Positions 8,677-17,367 of a stretch of DNA of 64,000 bases are shown here, one piece after another. The notes beneath the pieces are model-generated. The model did no database searches and was not told where the DNA came from. It worked only from the letters and a program-made list of their open reading frames with translations. This DNA is from Caloranaerobacter sp050286925 (GTDB taxonomy: Bacteria > Bacillota > Clostridia > Tissierellales > Thermohalobacteraceae). Position 1 is the first letter of the stretch. Each line of letters opens with the position of its first letter. The translations under genes and the position numbers were made by a program. The stretch spans positions 1 to 64,000 of the forward strand of contig NZ_JBFWFX010000008.1 in assembly GCF_050286925.1 (NCBI RefSeq), read 5' to 3'.

Positions 8677-9840
8677 ATGTATAGTTATAATTATTTAAAA
8701 AAATTATGCAAATTTCCACATCGTGGTAGCTGCTCTGATAATGAGAGTAAAGCTGGAGAATATATCTATGAAGAAATGAAAAAGCTTGGATTTAAAAATG
8801 TTATTTTGCAAAGATTTAAATCACCAAAGGATTGTATGTACATATTTCCTGTACAATTCGGAGTTCTTATAATTTTAGCAGGCATAATGTTATTATTACA
8901 AGTTAATCCATTATATTTATCTATATTTTTAATCCTTCCTATACTTATGATTTATTTAGAAGTTACAGGTTCATTAAGAGAAATTAATTTCTTTCCTAAA
9001 TATGATTCTCAGAATATAATTGTTTTTGATGAGTTCAAGAAAGGAAGGCCGACTATAATTATATCAGGTCATTATGATACACAAAAAGGAAGTTTATTGT
9101 TTGCTCCTAGTTTCCAAAGATATATACAAACATATTTTAATTTTTCATATTTAAGCTTTGCACTTATAATAGTTTCGGTTATTGTTAGTAATTTCAGAGT
9201 AAGTCCAACTATTTATATCTTAGATACAATAGGGATTGTTCTATCTTTATTATCTATTATTTTTCTCATATATTCAAATGCGACTGGTAAATACATAAAT
9301 GGAGCAAATGATAACGGGACAGGAACATCCTTAACTATGGCTTTAGCCAAGCATTTTAAAAATGGAGAGTTTAGTGATTATAAAGATGTTAATTTTATAT
9401 TTTTATTAACTGGTTGTGAAGAAGTCGGTTCAAAGGGTATGAAAGCATTTTTAAGAGAATACAAAGATAAATTAGATAAAGATAATACGTATTTTGTTGT
9501 TATTGACAATATAGGTAGTGGGAAGATTACTTATCTAGAAGGGGAAGGGATGATAGTATTTAAAGAATATAATAAGCAGCTAAAGCATATAGCGAATAAG
9601 TTAAAAGATTTATATGATATACAGAAATTCAAAAATTTATTATTGCCTACTGATTCGCTTCCTGTACTGAATCAAGGATTTAATACTATTAGTTTCTTAG
9701 GAAAAGATAAGTGTGGTAATATGGAAAATTATCATTGGCACACAGATACCATTGATAAAATTGAAAAAGAACATATGGATTATTGTGAAAGGTTTTTTAT
9801 TGATTATATCAATTTAATACTTAAAGAAATAATAAGGTAA
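8677..9840 (+). CDS. Membrane-embedded M28-family zinc peptidase
   Basis: A 387-residue aminopeptidase-like protein. Hydrophobic helices at about 60-105 and 155-205 interrupt and precede the M28 metal-binding fold. Candidate zinc ligands and catalytic residues are GHYDTQ, NGANDNGTG, TGCEEVGSKG, VIDNIG and YHWHTDT, the set expected for a two-zinc exopeptidase. I start at ATG 8677, 4 bases after AAGGGGGAAGGG; the upstream ATG 8650 lies inside the R1 repeat terminus. It probably trims peptides at the membrane. It is a single gene whose leader is formed by R1 copy D. Confidence 0.85.
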   Translation: MYSYNYLKKLCKFPHRGSCSDNESKAGEYIYEEMKKLGFKNVILQRFKSPKDCMYIFPVQFGVLIILAGIMLLLQVNPLYLSIFLILPILMIYLEVTGSLREINFFPKYDSQNIIVFDEFKKGRPTIIISGHYDTQKGSLLFAPSFQRYIQTYFNFSYLSFALIIVSVIVSNFRVSPTIYILDTIGIVLSLLSIIFLIYSNATGKYINGANDNGTGTSLTMALAKHFKNGEFSDYKDVNFIFLLTGCEEVGSKGMKAFLREYKDKLDKDNTYFVVIDNIGSGKITYLEGEGMIVFKEYNKQLKHIANKLKDLYDIQKFKNLLLPTDSLPVLNQGFNTISFLGKDKCGNMENYHWHTDTIDKIEKEHMDYCERFFIDYINLILKEIIR

Positions 9841-9866
9841 AAAGGGCAAGAATAATCTTGCCCCTT
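9837..9866 (-). terminator. Terminator of arsR-permease operon (bidirectional)
   Basis: Stem GGGCAAGA/TCTTGCCC with an ATAA loop. On the minus strand it is followed by five Ts, closing the arsR operon. It also lies right after the M28 stop on the plus strand. Confidence 0.85.
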
Positions 9867-9878
9867 AGTACCAGGTAT

Positions 9879-10115
9879 TTATATATTCTTAAGTACTTCA
9901 ACTACTTCATCAACAGTAGGAATTTTGCCTTCAATTTTAATTTCGCCATTTATCATTAAAGCAGGTGGGTTAGTAACACCAGCTTTAGCTATTTCAGGCA
10001 AGTCGCTTATTAAATCAAAATCATAATTAAGACCTAATTTGTCTAATGCCGCATCAACGATGGGCCCTAATTTACTACCACCTCAACAAACCATTTCAAA
10101 TATTTTAATATCCAT
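9879..10115 (-). CDS. Selenocysteine-containing thioredoxin-fold protein (UGA read-through)
   Basis: A 78-residue protein if the in-frame TGA at 10083-10085 is read as selenocysteine. It begins MDIKIFEMVC-U-GGSKLG and ends GEIKIEGKIPTVDEVVEVL, with the cis-Pro motif VTNPPALMING. This is the small TM0996/redox-active-disulfide fold, with Cys-Sec (residues 10-11) where relatives have a redox cysteine pair. The frame is open on both sides of the single TGA. ATG 10115 is 6 bases from AGGAGGT; ATG 10121 abuts the site directly. GGTGG/CCATC arms just after the UGA could form a weak SECIS. It is the last gene of the arsR operon and probably reduces a metalloid or a partner protein. Confidence 0.78.
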
Positions 10116-10126
10116 ATTCATACCTC

Positions 10127-10366
10127 CTATAAATATTTTTGAATAAAGTCTTTAATTTCGTTTTTAGATGGTACTCTACCAGATACTATGACTTTTTCGT
10201 CTATTACAAGTCCTGGAGTTTTCATAATTCCATAACTTAATATATCTTTAAATTCAGTTACTTTTTTTATTTCTGCTTTTATGCCTAATTCATTTACTAC
10301 TTCATTAGTTAAATTATATAATTTTTCACAATTTTTGCAGCCAGCCCCTAATATTTTAATAACCAT
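10127..10366 (-). CDS. Thioredoxin-like small redox protein (CxxC)
   Basis: A 79-residue protein with the MTH895/TM0996 thioredoxin-like fold. The active site GAGCKNCEKL (Cys 10 and 13) lies after the first strand, and the cis-Pro segment MKTPGLVIDEKV follows. Such proteins often accompany ArsP-type permeases and donate electrons or carry thiol-bound ligand. The start follows GGGGGTG. It lies between the UGA-containing permease and the Cys-Sec paralogue, giving two different thioredoxin folds in one operon. The precise substrate is unknown. Confidence 0.85.
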   Translation of the reverse strand: MVIKILGAGCKNCEKLYNLTNEVVNELGIKAEIKKVTEFKDILSYGIMKTPGLVIDEKVIVSGRVPSKNEIKDFIQKYL

Positions 10367-10381
10367 GTCTTCACCCCCGTT

Positions 10382-11365
10382 TTATAATATTATATTAAAC
10401 AAATAACCTACTAATATTATAGAAATCCCTGTAATAGCTACAAAAATAGCAATTAATTTAGTTTTTATAACTTTCTTTAATAATATCATTTCTGGTAAAG
10501 ATAGTGCAACCACAGACATCATAAAGGATAGAGCTGTACCCACTCCAACTCCTTTATTTATAAGTGCTTCAACTATAGGAATAGTACCGACAGCATTTGA
10601 ATAAAGAGGTATTCCTAAAACTACAGCTACAAATACAGCAAATGGATTATTAGGTCCAGCATATTTTACTAATAGATCAGAAGGTGCATAACCATGTATA
10701 GCAGCTCCTATACCAATACCTATTAATATAAAAATCCAAACTCTTTTAACAATGTCTTTTACAGCATTTAATGAGAAAATAATTCTTGATTTAAAATTCA
10801 TTTCTTCAATTTCAGCTTCACCCATATGAATTTGATAAACATATTCTTCTACTAAATGCTCTAAATGCAATTTTTCAATAATTATACCAGCTATTACACC
10901 TATAATCATACCTGCTATAGTATAAATAGCAGCTATTTTAACACCGAAAGAAATAAATAAAAATCCTAGAGCTATTTCATTAACGATAGGTGAAGTTACT
11001 AAGAAAGTAAAAGTAACACCTAGTGGAATCCCCGATTCCACAAATCCGATAAAAATCGGAACTGTACTGCAGCTTCAGAATGGAGATAATACACCTAATA
11101 CAGAAGCTATAATGTGTGCCCAAACACCATTAAATTTTGATAAAACTTTCTTTACTTTTTCTGGTGGAAAAAAACTTCTAATAAAAGATATAACAAATAT
11201 CATGAAACTTAATAAAATTATAATTTTTAAGCTATCATATATGAAAAAATTTACTGCATCAGCAAAAGAATTACCAGCTTTTAAAGCTATCCCCAATTTG
11301 CTTAGTAGCCAGTTGGTAAAATTCACTATATAAGGTGTAATGGCATCGGCTAAAAACTTTAGCAA
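10382..11365 (-). CDS. ArsP/UPF0718-type permease with in-frame UGA (predicted selenoprotein)
   Basis: A 327-residue membrane permease if the TGA at 11075-11077 encodes selenocysteine at residue 97. The two halves are in the same frame with no other stop: VLGVLSPF-U-SCSTVPIFIGF. Cys-containing relatives have PFCSCS at this point, a motif implicated in binding trivalent arsenicals. Around eight helices and the LPEMILLKKV motif fit the family. The start is TTG after GGGAGG, directly adjacent to the arsR stop. It is expected to expel arsenite or organoarsenicals, with the selenol as ligand or redox group. A sequencing error is unlikely because a second UGA sits at a redox position in the same operon. 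Confidence 0.8.
11045..11060 (-). promoter_or_regulatory. Candidate bacterial SECIS hairpin in permease mRNA
   Basis: A perfect 6-bp stem TCCGAT/ATCGGA with a TTTT loop starts 14 bases downstream of the permease UGA. That is where bacterial SECIS elements sit for SelB binding. The loop lacks the usual G, so the assignment is tentative. Confidence 0.45.
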
Positions 11366-11689
11366 CTATATTCCTCCCTTCTTTAAGTGCTCCTGTGTTT
11401 CATTAAGTTGTCTTATTAATATTGCTCTAATTTTATTTATAATATCAAAGACTTCTGTATCTTTGACTTTATACATTATTTTTGAACCATCTCTTCTACT
11501 TACTAAAATACCTTGATCTTTTAAAATTCTTAAATGTTGTGAAACATTCGACTGTTCTAAGTCTAAAGCTTCAAAAATTTTACATACGCATAATTCATCT
11601 TCTTTTAGAATATCAAGAATTTTTAGTCTTGTAGGATGAGAGAGTGCCTTTAAATAAGAGGCTGTAAGTTTAAATACTATTTCATTCAT
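11366..11689 (-). CDS. arsR: ArsR/SmtB-family metalloid-responsive repressor
   Basis: A 107-residue winged-helix repressor. HPTRLKILDILKEDELCVCKI carries the CVC metal-binding pair of As(III)/Sb(III)-sensing ArsR proteins. LEQSNVSQHLRILKDQGIL is the recognition helix-turn-helix. I start at ATG 11689, preceded by AAAGGTGTG; the frame extends 13 codons upstream without a better site. It heads the operon arsR-permease-thioredoxin-thioredoxin and would bind the palindrome just upstream, releasing it when metalloid binds. Confidence 0.92.
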   Translation of the reverse strand: MNEIVFKLTASYLKALSHPTRLKILDILKEDELCVCKIFEALDLEQSNVSQHLRILKDQGILVSRRDGSKIMYKVKDTEVFDIINKIRAILIRQLNETQEHLKKGGI

Positions 11690-11734
11690 AGTAGTCACAC
11701 CTTTCTTAAAACTTTTATCAATAAGCAAATTATA

Positions 11735-11754
11735 ATATTAGAAAATTCTAATAT
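11735..11754. promoter_or_regulatory. ArsR operator palindrome
   Basis: Perfect inverted repeat ATATTAGAA/TTCTAATAT separated by 2 bases, 46 bases upstream of the arsR start. This matches the AT-rich dyads bound by ArsR/SmtB dimers, so autoregulation is expected. Confidence 0.75.
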
Positions 11755-11886
11755 ACTTAATTAAATTATATACTTCAATGAATTAAAATGCAATAGTTAT
11801 TATCTATATTAGGGTAAGTTTTTTCATTGTATGCAGGAAAAGAGGAATCTTTTGGCGAATATATGTTCTATTGTGGAGGTGTTAAT

Positions 11887-12990
11887 TTGAAAATAAGATG
11901 CATACATACAGGTGATTTACATATAGGAATGGAATTTAAAAATGCTAGTTTTGATAGAGAATATGCACATAAGAGAAGAATGGAAATATGGGAAACATTT
12001 AATAAAATAATAGATAGAGCGAAAGAAACAGAAACAGATATATTGCTAATTGCTGGAGACTTGTTTGAAGAAGATTACTGTAGCCTAGGAGACATTAAGA
12101 GAATAAATTTAAGATTTAAGGATATTAAGAATACTAAAGTTGTAATTTCAACAGGGAACCATGATATTTTAGGGAAAAGGTCATTATATAAATTGATTGA
12201 ATGGTCAGAAAATGTATATATCTTTGATACAGGAAAAATTAATAAAATTGAATTCAAAGGTCTAAATACAGTGGTCTGGGGGCTAAGTTGGGATAGGAAG
12301 GAAATAAGAGAAAACCTATTGAAAGATTTCAGTATTGATAATAGAGAGTTAATAAATATTTTACTAATTCATGGCGATGTTCTTAATAAAAACTCTGAAT
12401 ATTTACCTTTGGATAAAGAAGATTTAATAAAGTCAGGATTTGATTATATAGCCTTAGGTCATATACACAAACCGCAGATTATAGATAATGCGATTTATTA
12501 TTGTGGCAGTCCAGAACCTTTAGATTTTGGTGAAACGGGAGAACATGGAATAATAGAGGGTTTTATTTCAAAAGAAAATGTAGATATGAAGTTTATTCCA
12601 TTTAGTAAAAGAAATTTTATTATAAAAACTTTAGAAATTAAAGAGACTATGGGCTTGACTGAAATAATAAAAAGAATAGTAGATGTAGATGATAAAGAGA
12701 GTAGAAAAAAGAATATGTATAGAGTAATATTAAAAGGTATAAGAGATAGACATATTAATATTGATTTATATGAAATAAAGGAGAATCTAAAGAATGAATT
12801 TTTTTATTTAGAAATAATAGATAAAACAAATCCAGATTATGATATTGATAGAATATACAAAGAAAACAAGGATAATATTATTGGGTATTTTATTGAAAGT
12901 ATGAAAAGAGAAGGATTAGAAAATAAAATAGTTAAAGAGGCACTATATGTAGGACTTGAAGCGTTACTTGATGAGAAGGTGAAGATTTAA
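11887..12990 (+). CDS. yhaO: Mre11/SbcD-like DNA repair phosphoesterase
   Basis: A 367-residue calcineurin-like nuclease subunit. The metal motifs are all present: HTGDLHIG, AGDLFEEDY, STGNHD, LIHGDV and ALGHIHKP. The C-terminal capping domain resembles Bacillus YhaO. I start at TTG 11887, 5 bases after GGAGGTG; the frame upstream has no site. Its stop overlaps the ATG of the ATPase gene (TAATG), so the two are translationally coupled as the classic nuclease-ATPase pair for DNA end processing or recombinational repair. Confidence 0.88.
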   Translation: MKIRCIHTGDLHIGMEFKNASFDREYAHKRRMEIWETFNKIIDRAKETETDILLIAGDLFEEDYCSLGDIKRINLRFKDIKNTKVVISTGNHDILGKRSLYKLIEWSENVYIFDTGKINKIEFKGLNTVVWGLSWDRKEIRENLLKDFSIDNRELINILLIHGDVLNKNSEYLPLDKEDLIKSGFDYIALGHIHKPQIIDNAIYYCGSPEPLDFGETGEHGIIEGFISKENVDMKFIPFSKRNFIIKTLEIKETMGLTEIIKRIVDVDDKESRKKNMYRVILKGIRDRHINIDLYEIKENLKNEFFYLEIIDKTNPDYDIDRIYKENKDNIIGYFIESMKREGLENKIVKEALYVGLEALLDEKVKI

Positions 12991-15737
12991 TGATTATTCG
13001 TGAGCTTATACTAAATTCGTTCGGAAAGTTTAAAAATAAAAGTATAACTTTTACTGAAGGTATAAATATAGTATTTGGTAAAAATGAATCTGGTAAGACA
13101 ACTATCCATAAATTTATTGAAGGTATGTTTTATGGTTTTTTTAAGCCATATACAAAGAGAAAAAATTATACAGAGGATTATAATAAGTATTTCCCTTGGA
13201 ATGATAGTGAGTTTTCTGGAATTTTAAAATATTCATGTGATGGAGTGTTTTATCGAATAGAAAGGAATTTTTTAAAAGGGAAAGAAGATGTAAAAATTTT
13301 TGATGATGAAACAGGTGAGGACTTATCTCATTTATTTGAGTATGATAATGTAAAAAGGCTTTATATTCCTGCATCATTACATATTGGACTTAATAATGTT
13401 GTTTACAACAATACTATAAGCATTAATCAAATGCAGAATAAAACAGATAAGCATTTGGCTAAAGAAATAAAAGATTCTCTTATAAACTTAGGTGGGAGTC
13501 TTGATGAAGATATTTCAGTTAAAAAAGTAATCGATAAATTAGATAAAAAAATAAATGATATAGGGACTAAAGCAAGAGTAAAAACATCACCTTATGGTAA
13601 GCTTGTAGAAGAATTAGATAGATTATATAAAGAAAGAAAAAAGGCAGAAAGTGTTTTAGAAGAAATAAGACAGCATCAAATTCAGTTAAATTCTATTAAA
13701 GAAGAGATTGAAAAGCTCATATCAAATAAAGAAGAGCTTGAAAATGATATTGAAAAAGTAAAAACATATAAAGCAAGAGAAAGATACAATGCTGCAGTTA
13801 AGCTAATTGAACAAATAAATGAGTTAAATGAAAAAATAGAAAAATTAAAAGACTACAGTATAATAAATCCTGATGATTTTACAGAAGCAGTTAAGCTAAA
13901 AAATAGTATAGAGGAAATAAATATTAGTCTAAATAAATTAGATAATAAAAAGAAAAAGCTAATAGAAGTTATCAATGATATAACAGATAAAATTGATAAA
14001 TTTAGTAATTTTGCCTCTGTAAAAGACATAGATGAAATTGATAATATTTTAAGTGATTTTTTCGTTTTACAAGGCAAACGTGAAAAATTAATAGAGATTA
14101 ATAATAAAATATTAGACGTTTCAAATATGAAAGAGACAATAAAAGCTACTAATATCGATGAAATGGAAAAAGATTTGTATAGAGTTGAGGAATTAGAAGA
14201 TGAAAAAAGCAATATTAAATACAATAGTGAATACAGCAAACTTGGTTTTCTTAGATTAAGATTAGAGGAAAAGGAAAAACAATTAAATAAATTAAAAACA
14301 TACAAAATCCTTTCGATAATAGGCATTCTACTGTCTTTACCATTAGGTTTTTATGTAAAACCAATATTTTTTATAGCGTTGTTAATACCTTTAATATTTT
14401 TTATATTTACGTTGATTAAACATAAAGAGCTAAACAGTTATTTAAATAATGTTAAAGCTAACATAGTAGATATAGAAAAGAGGGAGCAAGAGAGAAAAAA
14501 TCGCATTAATATAATTGATAAAGAAATAGGGGATATATTAAATAAATACAACTTAAGCAATAAAATTGATTTAAAGAAGTTAATATCAAATAAAACAAAG
14601 GAATCAGTATCAATTAAGGATAAAGAGAACTTACTTAAAGAACTTAAGTCACAAAAGTTGATTTTAGAATCAGAAATTGAGGAATTAAGGAATATTATAG
14701 AAAGATACCTGTCTCAAATTGGTTTTGCTTATGAAATAAATCTTGATAATATCAAAAAGTTGAAAAAAGAGTTTCTAGATTATCTTGAATATAAGAAACA
14801 TTTCCTTTTAGTTAATGAGGATATAAAGATAGTGAATAAGGAGATAAATGAATTGAAAAATAGAATTAAAGAATTTAGTTTACAGTTAAATGAAAAATTT
14901 GAAAAAAACAAAGTTAAAGATATAGAAGAATTTAAGGTTTCATTAGAAAAGAAAGCGGAAATTGAAAAAATTATACAGGAATTAGAAAGTAAAAAGAGTC
15001 TATTAAATAGCGTTTTAGGAGATAATAACTTGCAATATTTAAAGAAAAAGGCAGAACTAAATCTAGATTTTGATATTTCAAAAATAGAAAATAAGGATAT
15101 TAAAAAGCTAGAGGAAAATGTAAAAGTACTCGTGCAGCAAATAGCAGCTAAAAAGGAACTCTCTGCTAGATTAGAAGAAAAAATAAAAGGATTAACATCG
15201 TCAGTAAGACCAATGGTCGATATAGATGAAGAGATAGATAGAAAAATGAAGCTTAAAAAATATTATGAAGAAAAACTTGAAGCTCTACAGCTAGCTAGAA
15301 ATACTATAGAAAGGATATCTAGAGAAATACATAAAGATTTTGCACCTAAATTAAATAAAAAAGTAGGAGAAATAATATCAAATGTAACTCAAGGCAGATA
15401 TAGAGATGTTAAAGTAACTGAAGAACTCAATATAATGGTAGTTGATCCAATAAGTAAAAGATTAGTCGATATTGAAAGTTTAAGTGGTGGAACTATAGAT
15501 CAGTTATTTTTTGCTATAAGGTTTGGTATAATAGACATTATTAAAGGAGATAAAAGATTACCTTTAATATTGGATGAGTGTTTTATACAATATGATAATG
15601 ACAGGCTTAAAAATATTTTAAAATTTTTAGCTAAAGAGAGTTTAAACAGACAGATTATATTGTTCACTTGTCATACAAGAGAAAAGGATATTCTTGACGA
15701 ATTAAAAGTTGACTATAATTATATTGATATTAATTAA
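12990..15737 (+). CDS. yhaN: SbcC/Rad50-like ATPase of the YhaN type
   Basis: A 915-residue SMC-like ATPase. Walker A is KNESGKTT at about 31-38, with Walker B LPLILDECF at about 860 and the signature SLSGGT shortly before it. Two long coiled coils lie between. At about 440-475 the coiled coil is interrupted by two hydrophobic helices, which classical SbcC lacks but Bacillus YhaN-type proteins have, implying membrane attachment. Together with the upstream phosphoesterase it should form a DNA-end or repair complex at the membrane. No zinc-hook CxxC is visible. Confidence 0.87.
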   Translation: MIIRELILNSFGKFKNKSITFTEGINIVFGKNESGKTTIHKFIEGMFYGFFKPYTKRKNYTEDYNKYFPWNDSEFSGILKYSCDGVFYRIERNFLKGKEDVKIFDDETGEDLSHLFEYDNVKRLYIPASLHIGLNNVVYNNTISINQMQNKTDKHLAKEIKDSLINLGGSLDEDISVKKVIDKLDKKINDIGTKARVKTSPYGKLVEELDRLYKERKKAESVLEEIRQHQIQLNSIKEEIEKLISNKEELENDIEKVKTYKARERYNAAVKLIEQINELNEKIEKLKDYSIINPDDFTEAVKLKNSIEEINISLNKLDNKKKKLIEVINDITDKIDKFSNFASVKDIDEIDNILSDFFVLQGKREKLIEINNKILDVSNMKETIKATNIDEMEKDLYRVEELEDEKSNIKYNSEYSKLGFLRLRLEEKEKQLNKLKTYKILSIIGILLSLPLGFYVKPIFFIALLIPLIFFIFTLIKHKELNSYLNNVKANIVDIEKREQERKNRINIIDKEIGDILNKYNLSNKIDLKKLISNKTKESVSIKDKENLLKELKSQKLILESEIEELRNIIERYLSQIGFAYEINLDNIKKLKKEFLDYLEYKKHFLLVNEDIKIVNKEINELKNRIKEFSLQLNEKFEKNKVKDIEEFKVSLEKKAEIEKIIQELESKKSLLNSVLGDNNLQYLKKKAELNLDFDISKIENKDIKKLEENVKVLVQQIAAKKELSARLEEKIKGLTSSVRPMVDIDEEIDRKMKLKKYYEEKLEALQLARNTIERISREIHKDFAPKLNKKVGEIISNVTQGRYRDVKVTEELNIMVVDPISKRLVDIESLSGGTIDQLFFAIRFGIIDIIKGDKRLPLILDECFIQYDNDRLKNILKFLAKESLNRQIILFTCHTREKDILDELKVDYNYIDIN

Positions 15738-15823
15738 TGTTAAGCATTTAAAGTATAACTTTAACTTTTACAAAACTGAGAAATTCAACGTTTATAACTT
15801 AAAGTTAAAGTTTAACATTAACT
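15734..15823. other. Intergenic inverted repeat
   Basis: TTAATGTTAA at the left and TTAACATTAA at the right, with inner ATAACTTTAACTTT and AAAGTTAAAG also complementary, form a long imperfect stem. It begins on the yhaN stop and ends just before the next ribosome site. No T run follows, so it may be an attenuator or processing site rather than a terminator. Confidence 0.5.
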
Positions 15824-15839
15824 AGTTGAGGTGAATGTC

Positions 15840-16526
15840 GTGAGTATATATGGAATATCAGACTTGCATTTAGACTTTTCTGGTGAGAAGCCAATGGACA
15901 TTTTCGGGGATAATTGGCTTGACCATGAAGTGAAAATATTTGAAAACTGGAAGCAAATTGTTAATGAAGAAGATTTGGTACTAGTGCCTGGTGATGTTAG
16001 TTGGGCTATGAAACTTGATGATGCATACATAGATTTATTAAAAATTGATCAATTACCTGGTATTAAAGTGATAACTAAGGGGAATCATGACTATTGGTGG
16101 GGTACAAAATCTAAATTGAAAGCACTAAAGTTTAATACAATTCATTTCTTACAAAATGATTATTTTTTGTATAAAAACATAGGAATTTGTGGAACTAGGG
16201 GATGGATTAGTAAAGATAATGATGAGTTTGGAGAAAAAGATGAAAAGATATTTAATAGGGAGTTAAATCGACTTAAACTTTCATTAGAATCTATCAAAGA
16301 AGATGTAAAAGAAATTATTGTAATGCTTCATTACCCACCTTTTAATATTGATGGAAGCCCTAATGAATTTGTTGAAATAATGAATCATTATAATGTATCT
16401 ACTTGTGTGTATGGACATTTGCATGGAGAAGGGCATAAGTTTGCTGTTGAAGGTGAGATAGATGGTATAAAATTTCACTGCGTCTCTTGTGATTTTATGG
16501 ATTTTAGGCCAAAGAGGTTATTGTAG
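15840..16526 (+). CDS. Calcineurin-like metallophosphoesterase
   Basis: A 228-residue cytoplasmic phosphoesterase. Its two-metal site is spelled by ISDLHLDF, VPGDVSWA, TKGNHDYWWG, LHYPPF and YGHLHGEGH. Family members hydrolyse phosphodiesters or phosphoproteins; the substrate cannot be inferred here. I start at GTG 15840 with TTGAGGTGA upstream; the GTG at 15831 overlaps the site itself. Its position behind yhaO/yhaN is suggestive but a hairpin separates them. Confidence 0.85.
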   Translation: MSIYGISDLHLDFSGEKPMDIFGDNWLDHEVKIFENWKQIVNEEDLVLVPGDVSWAMKLDDAYIDLLKIDQLPGIKVITKGNHDYWWGTKSKLKALKFNTIHFLQNDYFLYKNIGICGTRGWISKDNDEFGEKDEKIFNRELNRLKLSLESIKEDVKEIIVMLHYPPFNIDGSPNEFVEIMNHYNVSTCVYGHLHGEGHKFAVEGEIDGIKFHCVSCDFMDFRPKRLL

Positions 16527-16645
16527 TTTTTGAGGGGGACAAGTATGGTTTTGTAAAAAGTATAAGGAAGTTTTAGTAATAGTTTATTGGTAATTTAGGT
16601 TAGCTATAATTACTTAGAATATAGGAATTGAAAGGGTTGATTGAT

Positions 16646-17197
16646 ATGGCTAAAGAATTGGAAGTAAAGGTACTCGATATAGATAAAGATGAAATTGAAA
16701 AAAGGTTAAAGGAAATAGGAGCAGAACTTATAAGCAGAGAATATCAAATTAATACAATTTTTGATACAGAAGATAGAGTTATAAAGAATAAGCAAAATGG
16801 ATATCTTAGAATCAGAGAAAAAAGAGATTTAGACAAAGGCTCGGTTAGCTATATATTTACGTTAAAGAAAAATATTTCAAAAGATGACGTTAGAGAAAAT
16901 TTGGAAATAGAGACTAAAGTCGAAAATAAAGAAGCACTTGTAAAGATATTGGAGGCATTAAATTTTAAAATTGTGCATGAAGGAACTAAAGAAAGAATTA
17001 AATATAAGTATGAGGATATTACTTTTGATATAGATACTTGGGATAAGGAAACATATCCATATACATATCTTGAGATAGAAGTTAAACAAAAAGAAGATTT
17101 ACAAAGAGCAATTAAACTACTTAATTTAGATGAAAGCAAAGTTACAATAAAATCTTTAGCTGAGCTTAGAATGGAATTAGGGTTAGGTGATTTGTAG
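16646..17197 (+). CDS. CYTH-domain protein (class IV adenylate cyclase/thiamine triphosphatase type)
   Basis: A 183-residue soluble protein with the CYTH signature ELEVKVLDID at the N-terminus (the ExExK motif) and conserved charged strands (YLRIREKRD, FTLKKN, KERIKYKYED, FDIDTWD, YLEIEVKQ) lining the triphosphate tunnel. Family activities include cAMP synthesis and hydrolysis of thiamine or inorganic triphosphate. The bacterial CyaB-like branch is the closest in feel, but the activity is not determined by sequence alone. I start at ATG 16646, preceded by GAAAGG; the upstream TTG at 16628 lacks a site. Confidence 0.83.
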   Translation: MAKELEVKVLDIDKDEIEKRLKEIGAELISREYQINTIFDTEDRVIKNKQNGYLRIREKRDLDKGSVSYIFTLKKNISKDDVRENLEIETKVENKEALVKILEALNFKIVHEGTKERIKYKYEDITFDIDTWDKETYPYTYLEIEVKQKEDLQRAIKLLNLDESKVTIKSLAELRMELGLGDL

Positions 17198-17270
17198 TAA
17201 ATTTGAAGGTAGATTTTTTTACGTTGAGTTTAATATAGTAATGTAAGAAAATTTGTGCTTAAGTGAAAAT

Positions 17271-17329
17271 AAAAACTCCTTTCTAGTTTTGATTTTATTT
17301 GTTAATTCTTGCTGGAAAGGAGTTTTTAT
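17271..17329. terminator. Convergent terminator (CYTH gene / nhaC)
   Basis: A 16-bp stem AAAAACTCCTTTCTAG/CTGGAAAGGAGTTTTT with a 25-base loop and T runs on both strands, between two convergent genes. Confidence 0.85.
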
Positions 17330-17367
17330 TAGAGTACAAATTTTTTTATACTACTGAGAAAACAGCA

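Noticed and set aside
10382..11365. Two separate permease genes (10382-11041 and 11075-11365)
   Set aside because: Both halves are in the same frame, separated only by one TGA at a conserved Cys position, and a second such TGA is in the same operon. One selenoprotein gene explains it better than a split or frameshifted pair.
13853..14326. 157-codon minus-strand frame
   Set aside because: Antisense of the yhaN coiled coil; Ser/Leu-rich shadow of Glu/Lys codons.
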